Under the pieces are notes generated by a model. The model made no database searches. It was not told the DNA's origin and saw only the letters and a list, made by a program, of their open reading frames with translations. From Plantago major (taxonomy: Eukaryota; Streptophyta; Magnoliopsida; Lamiales; Plantaginaceae), in assembly GCA_026545765.1 (NCBI GenBank), contig CM048842.1, forward strand, positions 42,045,431-42,109,430: a stretch of 64,000 nucleotides of DNA, read 5' to 3'. Every line of letters begins with the position of its first letter. Position 1 is the stretch's first letter. A program made the position numbers and the translations under genes. Positions 48,065 through 59,195 of the stretch are shown here, in pieces.

Positions 48065-48185
48065 GAGAAGAGGTATCTGGAACAGGCATCCAGAGAAGAG
48101 GTATCTGGAACGGGCATCCAGTGAAGAGGTATCTGGAACGGGCATCCAGAGAAGAGAAAAGAGAAAACTGGAACAGGTATCCAGA
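48065..48185. repeat. 28-bp tandem repeat just after pol
   Basis: Three full 28-bp units (48065-48092, 48093-48120, 48121-48148), consensus GAGAAGAGGTATCTGGAAC followed by GGGCATCCA, then a partial degenerate copy to about 48185. It starts three bases after the pol stop codon. Confidence 0.92.
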
Positions 48186-48880
48186 AGTCAAAAAGGCTAA
48201 AGAGCAAAAAGACAGCTTAAGATCTCTGAGACGGGAACTCAGATATCTAGTTCACTCAGTGAGGGGAACACAAAGAGAATAGTACAACTGCGATCCAACT
48301 ACTCTCTTGAAATTTGTATTATTTCTATCTGTGTGTAAAACTTGGACAAATATTGAGTATGAGATAGACTCAGATACAAACAGTGTTCTTAGTCACACAG
48401 AATTGTGATTCAGATAGCAAATCGCCAAAATTCATTAATTGGGCACAATTACAATTGCTGATTGTGATCATTGCTGAAGAAGCAATGGTGACCCTTGATG
48501 AAATTAAACGTTTGATCTTAACGGACGAAATTAATTCTCTGTAAATAGTGGAATGTTGAAATTCAGACGTGGCCCACTATGCATTTAATGCCGAACAAAC
48601 TTTTACCCACGCCTCACTGCAATTCACAGATACATGCATACAAAACCAATTTGTGTGTATATGTTTGTTAGAATTACGTTGCTATATATAGGATTTTGGC
48701 AAAAGAGATCACTTTCGCCTAATCCAACATTCAGACTTGCACAAAAATAGCAAAACCTTCTCTTGATTCTCTGCAAACCTTCTACAATCTCTGCAAATCA
48801 AGATTAAGTTTTTCTGCAAAGAATTACTGAATCAAATCTCTTTCAAACACCAATCCAAATTCTCTACACTATATAAAGAG

Positions 48881-51800
48881 ATGGCCCCAAAGAATTCTTC
48901 TACACTGAAATCTCAATCCTCCACTGGTACTGCTGAAAAGCAAGCACCAGAGTTGGTTATTGTGAACAACCGACTAGTAGGAGATTTTAATCCTGACCAT
49001 TGGACTTCAAATCACATAATGATTTGGGGTGGTGCCGTGGTTGAGGAATACCTCACGGCTGCAATAGAGAACCAAACCGACAGAAAGCTGATTCTTGACA
49101 TGCTTGAAAAGGCACAAATCAAGGGTTTTCTATCTGCTCGCCCAAGTGGAATATCATCACTCGATGTATTAGAATTCTACAACAACTCCAGGATAATTTT
49201 CTGTGTTTCTGAAGGCACTGAAATAGTGTCTGTCAAAACTTCGAAAGGAAATCCTTCTGGACTTAACAACTTTCTGTAAGTTGTTTGAGTTTCAAAATCT
49301 TGGAAAGGATTTTGAAATAAACACCAAGGATGATGATCTCCTTGAAGGTGTTAACAAATTGTACAGTGACGTGTGTGATCTTGAAAAATCAGATACACCC
49401 ACTGAGTTCAAGCTTGCTGACATCCGAACCAGACATCTGATGGTTCATCAGGATGTATCTTGCATTCTTCATGGATGCTTTGATGGTCTATAAGGAGGTC
49501 TTGACCGGATAAGCCAAGAACGATGGATCATGATGTTCTTCTGAATCAACAAGACAAAAGGTGGAAAACCCTTTAATCGGGAAAGGACGCCTTCATGAAG
49601 TTTGTGAAGAAGATTCAAGGCTTCGAGCCTAAGATTGCCAAAGGACTAGCTGAGCCAAAGGCCACAGTAGGCTATGGTCTGAAGATATGCTACTTGCTGG
49701 AGAAGCTTGGCATTAAGCTCAGAGAGACGGCTGAAATAGCCAACAGTAACCTACTCTACAAATATGAGTATACAAACTTGATGAAAAAGGTTACTGGGTC
49801 TCAGAAAGGTTCTAAAGCGAAAGTCTGAAAAGGTATCTGAAGAAAAGGTTATACCAAGAAGCCTGAACTTCAAGAAAGAAGTCTCTGGCAAATCGGAAGA
49901 CACACCCAAAGAGGTTGTCGATTCTCGAGATATCTATGTGCCTTGCCGATGAACCGATAAAGGCGATCAACTCATCAATGCCGCAAAAGAATCATCAACT
50001 CACAAGTAGACTCAAGAAGAGAAAGTGCGTTCGTAATGTTGCGACTAATGCGTAATGCCTTATCGATGAACTCATAAATGCTACCAAAAGTGGTGAAAAA
50101 CACCAAGCCCTATCTGCAGAAACCGCAGGAGTTATGGACCAATCAGTTCCTAATGCTGATGAGAGCTCTGACGATGAAGATGATGAACTAGTCATCTCTC
50201 AAGTCCTAGAAAGAGCAAAGAGGGCTAAGGTTACTGAAATAGTAACTGGTGAAAAGGTATCTGAAAAAGAACCTACACCACAGGTTGCTGAACAAGCACC
50301 TATAGCAAAGGTTGTTGGTACAAATACTTCATCAGGGAACGTTTCTTATGCACAACTTCAAGAAGCCCTGATGAGTGGTAATTTAGTGTTGGCAGATGCT
50401 GATGAAAATGCCACATCTAAAAATCTGGAAGAACATTCTACTGACCAATCCTCTGCTTCCAGACAACCACAAACACAACAACCACAACAGCCACAAGTGG
50501 TTGATGAAATGGTAAATGAACTCCATTTTGAATTACCAGCAATGCAGTATGCTGAAGAAAATCCTGCAAAAGAGCAGGTTCCCCAACTCAATGAGAGGGA
50601 TCAAACTGAGACATCTACTCAGAATGATCAACCAGGGGAGGCAACTGAGTTGCATACTCAGGAAAGGTGTGAAGTACCAGAAACTTCAAGCAAAGAAACT
50701 GCACTGGGACAAGAAGACCTAAGTATAGAAAGGTCACAAGTTCCAGAGACCAATCAGCCTGAAACTACTCAGGTAGCTGACCGGTTTAACTCTTATCTTA
50801 ACCAATTAAGTGAATGTTTCTAAAAGGCTCCAACTGAGATAGAGGAAGATAAGGCAGAAATGCCAGAAGAAAACCCAGAAACCAACAAGGTTTCTGAAGA
50901 ACAGATCATTGAGCCTTCCAGTATGAAGGTATATGAAAATCAATGATAAATATTCTTCACCTTGGGTTAACTAAAACTTCTTCTCTAAATTACTCAATAC
51001 TTTCTACTCACAGGCTCACTCAGAAGTAGAAGTGCAAGGGGACAGAGTTGCGACATCCCCTGCACCCATGGAAACTGATGAGGCATCAAGGCCTTCATCA
51101 CAAGAAAAGATTCCAGAGACTGCACAAGTCTCTGAGAAACAAATATCTGAGCCTCCCATGGAGGTAATTGACCTCTCAGATATCTGTTTTGTCATCTAAA
51201 GTTTTCTTGATAAAATTTCCTAAGTATTGTGATAATTTTAATTCTCAGGTTCAAGAAAGAAAGGTTGATGAGGACCAGACTTCCAAGTCTCCGCCTCACA
51301 ACAAGATATCTGAGACACCAATTGTCTCAGTAGCACAAGTCTCTGAGCCTGAAGTACTTACTCAGGTAACTCAGAAACTAAACTACACTTCTACTCAGAT
51401 ATCTATAAAAGTTTTGAAGCTCACTCAAAACTCTTTCTTTCAGGCTCAAACAAGTGCAAAGCAGGCTCCCAATGATGAGAAAAGGGACCTACTTCCCTTC
51501 TTCAAAGCTCACACCCTGCCAAAGCATATTCAATGCTTCAAGAAATGGCAAAAGTAAAGGTGCTCTGATCTCTCTGAAATATTGAGAATCACAGATCAAC
51601 CAAATGCATTTGCACGAGCTCTTGACTTGGAGACATATATCCATGCAATGTTCCCTACCGAACAGTACACAGTTGCGACTCTATTGCATAAGGATTTCTC
51701 CAGAGAAGTGGCGCACAGTTTGATACAAGCCTTTGAACAGGCAGATGGTCAGACAAGATTACAGATGGCATTCAAGCCGCCCCGCCTGCAACTCTGCAAT

Positions 51801-54244
51801 TTATACCTTCTAAACAAGAAGAGGTTAATGGGCAGAAGATCACTATTCCTGAAGTGATCAATCTTGTATCTGAAGATGATGAGGAGGAAGAGATAAACGA
51901 AAATGACTTCGATGAACCTCCCACTGATCATCACCAAAAGGATGACATGCATAAAAGGATGTTGATGATGCCCCTGCACCAGGGACCGGAGGAATTTCGC
52001 TAAGGAATAATGCCTCAGCTGCTGAAAAGCACACTGAGAAGACTTCACAGAAATCTCCGTCCCCATCTCCTCAGAAATCTACTCATCCATCTTCCCAACA
52101 CCCAGTTACTACTGAACAAGTAGTTGAGCTCAAGAAACCAATCGAAAATATCAAACACTCAAACCAGAATCGCCAACTCAAACAACTGTTGGAAGAAGAA
52201 CAACGACTCCATCTTCAATCGAAGATCAAATAGCTAGATCCGAGACAAGCTTGATCAACTACAAGATCAATACTTACAAGAAATGATTGCTTACTCGAGG
52301 TTAAAGAGCTACAGGATGTCGGAATGCTATCACCAAAGAACTCGACATCAAGAAGTATTCAAGTCAAGCATGATGCTAAGGTCGCATCATCTTCAAAAGA
52401 AGTACCATCCTCCTCCCGTAAAGGGAAGAAACCAATCTCGAGATGGTTCTTGGACTCGATACAATCGATGAGATTGTCCAAGAGGATGAAGATCACCGGC
52501 TGATTACTCGGATGATGAAGAAGACAAGACTTTGGCAGAGCACCGCAATGAACATCTAGCGGTCTCTCACTTGAAAAGGAAGTCGATTGCTCGCAATATT
52601 CAAACCGCCAAATGTCCACTCCTTGAATACATGAATGTATACCAAATCTGGCTCATCCAAAAAGGAAATGTCTTCACAAAACAAGGAAGTAATTGCCTCC
52701 GTCCCCTCTGAAATGAAAAAGTTCACTGAGCTCATCACTCAGAGAACAACTAGCATAGTCATTGCTCAGAAAGATCTGGGAATGACAAGGAACGATGATG
52801 CGTATTTAGCTGAAAAAGCTTTCCAAGAGGCAAGTTACACTGCTGGAAAAGCAGATGCCATCCTAGGCCCATTGGCAGAGCTCACTGATAAGGACAATGG
52901 ACTTATCAAGCAAAATCAGGAGCTCAAAGCCGAACTTCAGAAGTTGGTCACTACCTATAATTACTTACAAAGGCATTTTAACTCTCTCTCAGATTCTTTT
53001 ATGAGACTGAGTCAGCCAACAATGACTAAGGGGGAAAGAGTGTACAAATCTGGACCTCAAAGTCAGGGGGAATGGGAAAAAGGAGAAGAAAACAAGAAGA
53101 AATCTGGAGCTGGTGCGGCTCATAGAGGAAGAAGAAACATGAAAACTTCCCAGCCACCACTCAAAATCAATGAACCCTCCTCAAGCCAAGCTGCTTTGCA
53201 AATAGTAGCTGCTTCCCAAAAACCTACTGAAGGAACTACAATGATAACAAGGGCCATGGCACAGAAACCTCCAAGGAGTACCAAGGCTCCAAGGAGAAGA
53301 CAAGTTAAAGGGATTGATGAATCTTCTGAAGAAGAAGAAGGCAAAATCAAGTCCCAGGGCAATGAAGAAGGCTGTAAAACTCTCACAAGATTTAATCTTG
53401 ATGATGATGAGGAAACTGATGAAGATGAAGCTCCTCTTCACAAGAAAAGGAAAATTGAAAGCCTAACTGAGCCCATAGATGCAAAGCCCCTAGCAGCTAA
53501 AACACCCTCTGCAAATACCAAGTCTATCCAGGGTGGTTCTTCAAGCAACAACCCAAAGAGAATTCAAGACAGAGAAGGAACAGACTGAGAGCTGAGCAAA
53601 GACAAAGTCAACTTCCACTCAGGCCAGAAGAAGCCAAAATAGAGTATGTGAAGTATGACAATGATTCCTCTGTCTACAGGTGCATCAATCAGAAAAATGG
53701 CTATTGGATTCTGGAACTTAAGCATCTATTGGTAAATCCAAGATTTCCAGAACCAATTCATAAACAACTTATGGCATGGAGAAAAGATAAGCCAACCTTG
53801 ATCAACACCAATCACATTAAAGCCTGGTTGGATTTTGAAGTTGTCAAGAGAACTGAAGCCATGAGAAAGGACCTCTCTGATGAATGTCCATATGGAAAGC
53901 CAGATGATGTGCATAGAATTCTGAATATCACAGGAACAGGCACAAGAGCAAGACTCGCTGTGGAACCCTATGATTCGTTCTATCTAACTGAAGATCAATA
54001 CAAGGGTGACATCAGATATCTGAGGATTATCTATGAATACTTCAAGCTTTCAGATATCAGAATAGAGCATGCCTGGAAGTGGGGAAAGTATCTGTGGGTC
54101 AAACATTTTGTCAAGAAAAATCCTACCAAAACCAACAAAGAGGTCTGTGGATTTGCCAGAGACACTGAGATGCTCGTCAGAACACTTCTCTATGATTATT
54201 CTGATGACATCAAAAGGTTTGGAGATAGGAAATTTGCAGACTGA
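48881..54244 (+). pseudogene. Element B 3' ORF region (env-like position), with introns, broken
   Basis: Starts MAPKNSSTLKSQSSTGTAEK (ATG 48881). A folded N-terminal domain (LVGDFNPDHWTSNHIMIWGG, ARPSGISSLDVLEFYNNSR) is followed by frame changes at about 49280, 49500 and 49840. A low-complexity E/Q/P/T-rich middle runs from 50134. Three short introns with good borders occur at 50929-51013, 51164-51248 and 51366-51443, all phase 0. Stops include 50821-50823 and one after FKKWQK near 51555. A coiled-coil/basic part (52635-53588) and a final domain (53648-54244, VYRCINQKNGYWILEL, IRIEHAWKWGKYLWVKHF) close it. The position matches env-like ORFs of SIRE Copia elements. I cannot assign a function. 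Confidence 0.6.
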
Positions 54245-54448
54245 TCCATAGAACTACTGTTGAAGACTTGAAGACTAGTCTATTAGTATGTTTACTTGGA
54301 GCTTGGTTACTCCTGTTGTCCTAATTTACTATGTATTTTTATATTTTTGCTGACTGAGCTAAACTTGGTTTATGTATTGAAGTTATCTGTAATCTCTCTT
54401 TGTAACTTATCTGAAGAAACTACTCTCAGATAGTATTCTATAAAAGAT

Positions 54449-55919
54449 AACAAGCTCAACGACATTGAAGACTTGAAGAAACTGCACAAGATTACTGAAA
54501 CAGTTTTTCAGATACCTTAGCCAGATATCTTAAAGACACAAATAGTTTTAAACAAACTGTGTCACAAGAGATATCTGAGAAATGAAAGGTCTATCTGAAA
54601 ATAAGGAAAGTGTCCATGACATATCTATTCTCGATACCTTGAGCTTTAACCACATTTCAAAGTAAATATATATATTGCAAACAAAGTTGTTTCAATAAAA
54701 GTGGTATCTGAAGATTGAAGATAAGGACGTGCAAAGAATCAGATAATACTAGTCTCTGATACAAAGCATAGTTCCGTTGGCACTACAGGACAAAAATTAT
54801 AGTACAATGCATTTAATGCATGGACAGAGATGTCTGAACAAAAGCAACGGCAGCTTCTGAAGAAGAAGACAAAACTCACATAAAGATTATACGAGATATC
54901 TATAGTTTGAATTTGAGCCTAACGGATACTATTCAAACGGCACTCAAATTCATCTATAAATATCAACACTTAGACAGCTTGAGAAGATACGACGCTGAAA
55001 CACAGAACTCACTGAACATCTTACTCTCTCAAAGCAAATTACTTATCCTCAAAGCTTTCTGTTGCGACCAAAGCTCTTGATCTTAAGTAGCACTAAAGTT
55101 CTAAGTGTCCTGATCCTAAACAAGCACAGCTATCTGTGAAAGAGTTGAAACAAAAGAGCAAGTATCTGAGATTCATTCTCTTGAACACTTATCTAAGACT
55201 TGGGTCAGTAAAAAGAACAAGATACCATACATTGCAAAGTGTATTAAGTATACTTGATTCACAGAGCTATCTGATTAACTGAAAAGTTATTAAAGAAGCT
55301 CATCTGACAACTCAAACCAATACCAACACCATCACTGGCGTAGAGTACAGGAAGTACTTAGTTTGAAAAATCAGGAACAACTCCAAGGTTAACGGAGTAT
55401 AGGAAGTACTTGATTTGGGTAACTAAGGAATAACTCCAAGGTTATTGAGCACAGGAAGTACTTAGCTTGGGAAGCTAGGGAATAGCTCAAAAAGGTTTCT
55501 GAGTACAGGAAGTACTGGTCAATGGAAAGCCGGTGAACAACTCAGGGGGAACATTTGGTTGGGAACCATCTGTTTAAGGAAGCTTAGAATAGGATTTTTG
55601 TAAGGTGACCTCAATTATCTATTCTAGTGAATTCTAGGTCTTTGGAAGACCGAAGTGGATTAGTTGGAGGATTACGCCACCTCCAGATACCACTATACTT
55701 GCTGTGTTATTTACTTTTCTGTACTTACATTTCAGCAACACACACACACACTTTAACTGTTTCTGCACTTATCTATCTTAAGTCTTTCGCGCTCTGATTC
55801 TAAGTATCAGATATCTACTCAGATATCTGAGAAATAGTTTTTATCGACAAAAGTTTTAAAAGACTATTCACCCCCCCCCCCCCCTCTAGTCTTTTACTTT
55901 GCCGTTATCTGGACCAACA
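54449..55919 (+). repeat. Element B 3' LTR, 5' part missing
   Basis: Aligns with 40981-42075 of the 5' LTR and ends at the same GGACCAACA. About 230 bp at its start are missing, together with the polypurine tract. It keeps the middle block deleted from the 5' LTR. C-run of 14 at 55871-55884. Confidence 0.88.
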
Positions 55920-55921
55920 CT

Positions 55922-57969
55922 AATGGTAGAGACAGAGTTCCCACTGATGAAGAACCAAGTGGTGGTTCCTCACAAACATGTACTTCAACCAGTGGAAGAC
56001 CTACTGGTCAAGTTGTTTACGAGCCAAAGCCCAGAGAGCTCTGTACATCGGAAGATGCCAAGAGAAAACGACTGGATGGTCAGGCTCGCAATATCATCAT
56101 ACGTTCCACTCCAGAGCACATACAGTGTAAACTGTGGGGTGCAAAAACGGCGAAAGTGGCCTGGAAACTGATTGAGGAAATCTGTGCCGGTACTGAGAAA
56201 ACAAAGGAAAATAAGTTCGAAGTTTTGAAGCTCAAATTCCAAAACTTTAAACAAGGTCCCACAGAGACTCTTGAAGAACTAGATTTCCGGTTCACAACAT
56301 AGATGAGTGAAATGGCTGCACTTGGTGAAAGCGAGAGATACTCTAACTCTAAAAAGGTTAAGACTATCGTGAGAAGCTTGAATCAAAACTGGGAACATAC
56401 TCAGTATTTTTATTTCAACCAAGGAATGCTAAATATCACTCCAGTAGAACTCTTTTCCCACTTAGCTACTGTCAACTATGAAACTACTCAGAGAGAACAA
56501 ATAATTGCTGAGAAAGTGCACAATGTTGCTTTAGTAACTCAAGGCACTTCTGAAAAGAAGGATACCAAAGAAATGACTGGGGAAGATGCTCTTGCTGTAA
56601 AGCAAATGAGAAAATACGTCAGTCGTGAGATTGAGAGAAGAAAAGCCAAAGAAAAGCTGAAAAAGCATCTAGGCTCAAACTATCACCAGTACAAAAATAT
56701 GCAGCTCTCAAGCTCGCTGAACAAGCCGGCTCAACAAGCATCTAGTACTGAGGAAGCAGAATCGGAAACGATATTTGTTTCTATTGTCAGAAACCTGGTC
56801 ATTTTAAAAGAGATTGCCCTGTTTTCAATAAGCTAAAGACAGGTGACAAGAAAGATATAAGAAACTTCAAGAGAGGTCAGAGAGCTATGCTCACTGAAGA
56901 AAGGAAAAAGATTCAAATCCAACTGGATGCTCTTGATATTGAGTCAGAATCTGAGGAAGAAGACTCAGATGATACCAAACTACCTTCTCCAGAATTATGT
57001 GGCATCACTCATGAATTAGTTCACTTTGGTCAAAAGAAAAGGGAAATATGTGGGGTTGCTAAGGAGATCTATCCAGATTGCTCCAACATTGAGACTTGCC
57101 TAATGGCTGACGAGGTAACCAACATTCCTCAATTCATAAATTATGAGAGTGATGAGGAAGAAATCAGAGATTCAGAATATTTCAGAAGAGAACTTGATCT
57201 CTACAAAAGAGAATTTCAAATGATCCAAGCTAGAACCGACATTCTTGAAGAAGAAAAGAATTCTCTTGAGAAGGAAAATTCACAATTACTCAAGATATCT
57301 GAGAAAAAGGATGCTGAAAATGCATTTCTCAAAGCACAGATATCTGAAATAGAGAAGTTACACAAAAAGGCAATGGATATACTCCAAAAGGAAAATAAAG
57401 ATCTTCTTTCTGAAAATGAGGAACTCAAGAAGAAAGAACAATCTTTTCAATCCTATGCCAAAGCTTGTGACACTCTTATTGAAGTACACTCTTATTTAAG
57501 AGATCCTTCAGAAAATGGAGGACTTGGGCTGAACACACAAACAAATAGCTCTACTACTCTGAATAAGAATGACGAAAGAATAACGTTTGTTAGTGCTCAG
57601 CAAAATGGTTCTCAAATAACCTACAACATTGGTCAGAAAGCTAAGGTTGTTGACAAAGGAAAGGCAGTCTCAACCAAACCTTTGTGGGAAAAACAAGTCC
57701 AAAAGAAAACTGTTGGGAATGTTTTTGTAAAGAAACATAACACTAAAAAGTGTAATCACCCACAGTGCTATGTCTCTCCGAAAGAAAAAATTGCAGGATT
57801 AGGCAAATTTTCCAACATCAAGTTTTCTGGAAAGAAAGACGTTCGAGAGACTAGCAAAGCTGCTGAGAAGAGAACTCAGACAGCACCAGTGCTCGAAATG
57901 GCATTGGCTATAAACCCATCGGGAAACAACTCGCTCGTGAGTATAAACAAGAGCAAGAACGATGGATGA
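55922..57969 (+). pseudogene. Element C gag, continued
   Basis: Picks up the frame interrupted at 40747 (GRDRVPTDEEPSGG). It is open to TAG at 56300-56302, then open again to 56836. At 56775-56815 a zinc knuckle (CFYCQKPGHFKRDC) can be read in a shifted frame. A long ORF, 56887-57969, holds an acidic region, a coiled coil (EEEKNSLEKENSQLLKISEK) and a basic tail. Confidence 0.82.
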
Positions 57970-58325
57970 AATCCAGGATTGCGCATAGTAATCATCAGAA
58001 GTGGAAGAAAGAACAGGTTACGACCACTCTGAATGCCAGGGCTAGAAGAAATCTGGCAAGGAAAGCTAAGTTTGCTGAAAAGTAGACTCAGCAATCTGAC
58101 AAGTATCTGAAAGCACCACGAGGAGCACCAAGGAACACACCAAGAAGGAAAATAGCTTTAAATGATAATGACACCAATCATTTACCTAATATTCCTCCTT
58201 ATGTTCCAACAAGACAAAAGAATATCCCAAGGAAGTTCATTCAGAAATGGATTCCTACAGGGAGATTCTTTGGTCCAGAAGGTTCCATTGTTGGAATGAG
58301 AGCCTAACTCCTTGTATCCTGTTTT

Positions 58326-59195
58326 GTGCAAAACACTCTGAGGAAGAACCCGAAGTGGCATTTTGATAGTGGATGTGGGAAGCACATGACAGGAGACAAA
58401 GCAAACCTGATTAATTACAGAAAATGCGATAAAGGACCAATTATTAGATTTGCTGGAGGATATGAAAATCCAACCATAGGTTTTGGCAATCTGAAGTTTG
58501 GAGCTCTTACAATCTCTGAAGTACTACATGTAAATGGATTGAAATATAATCTCCTAAACATGAGTCAATTGGTAGACAAAGGGTACACTGTCAAGAACAA
58601 GTCAAAACTATGCAAAGTAATTGACAATGAGTCAAAGCAGACAGTCTTAGTTGCTAGGCGAAAAGGAAATCTTTATGTTCTTGATCGGCATCGCCACAAT
58701 CAAGAATGTCTCATGGTGAGTCAATCTGGCCACACTGAAGAAAACTGGCTATGGCATAAAAGAATGAGTCACTTGAACTTCAAAACTCTGAACAAGCTAG
58801 CCAAGAAAGAATTGGTGGTTGGTTTACCCAAAATGGTATATAGAAAAGATGGTATATGCTCAGTTTGCCAAATGGGAAAATAATCCAAAACGTCTTTCAA
58901 GTCTAAAACTAGACACTCCAGTGAAAGGCCACAGCAAATGTTACATATGGATCTTTTTGAATCCTCTGTAACTAGCTATGCAGGAAAGAAGTATGGTCTG
59001 GTTGTTGTTGATGATTACTCAATATTCACTTGGGTTGTATTTCTCAAACAAAAATCTGATGCAAGGGTTGAGATACACAACTTGCTGAATAAGCTTGAAG
59101 TTATGAAAAATGACAAGGTATCTGTAATCAGAACAGACCATGGTACTGAGTTTGTGAACCAGTACATAAAAGAGTTTTGTACCTACAAAGGTATA
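58326..59195 (+). pseudogene. Element C protease and integrase N-part, truncated by insertion
   Basis: Contains FDSGCGKHMTGD, WHKRMSHLNF, CSVCQMGK, HMDLFESS, VVDDYSIFTWVVF and IRTDHGTEFVNQYIKE. A TAA at 58881-58883 separates the two parts. The frame ends at CTYKGI, where the Athila-like LTR starts (59196). Element B has the uninterrupted equivalent at 45560. Confidence 0.85.

Larger units (their letters stand above)
40748..55919 (+). mobile_element. Element B: 15.2-kb Ty1/Copia retrotransposon with large 3' ORF region
   Basis: Bounded by TGTTAGG (40748) and GGACCAACA (55919), with CTAAT on both sides (40743-40747 and 55920-55924). Order: LTR, primer site, gag, protease, integrase, RT, RNase H, minisatellite, intron-containing 3' ORF region, LTR. 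The gag and pol frames carry several frameshifts and stops, so it is not active as such. The two LTRs have complementary deletions. Confidence 0.92.
38914..59195 (+). mobile_element. Element C: Ty1/Copia retrotransposon, split by element B and cut by Athila-like element
   Basis: 5' LTR 38914-40467, primer site TGGTATCAGAGCA 40470-40482, gag start at 40586. Gag is interrupted at 40748 by element B and resumes at 55920 in the same frame (EVSN before, GRDR after). Pol continues through protease and into integrase, where the Athila-like element inserts at 59196. The 3' part lies outside the window. Confidence 0.88.

Noticed and set aside
55905..55925. Deletion of primer site and gag start between the third LTR and the following gag
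   Set aside because: The apparent deletion is explained by element B inserting in element C gag, with CTAAT on both sides.
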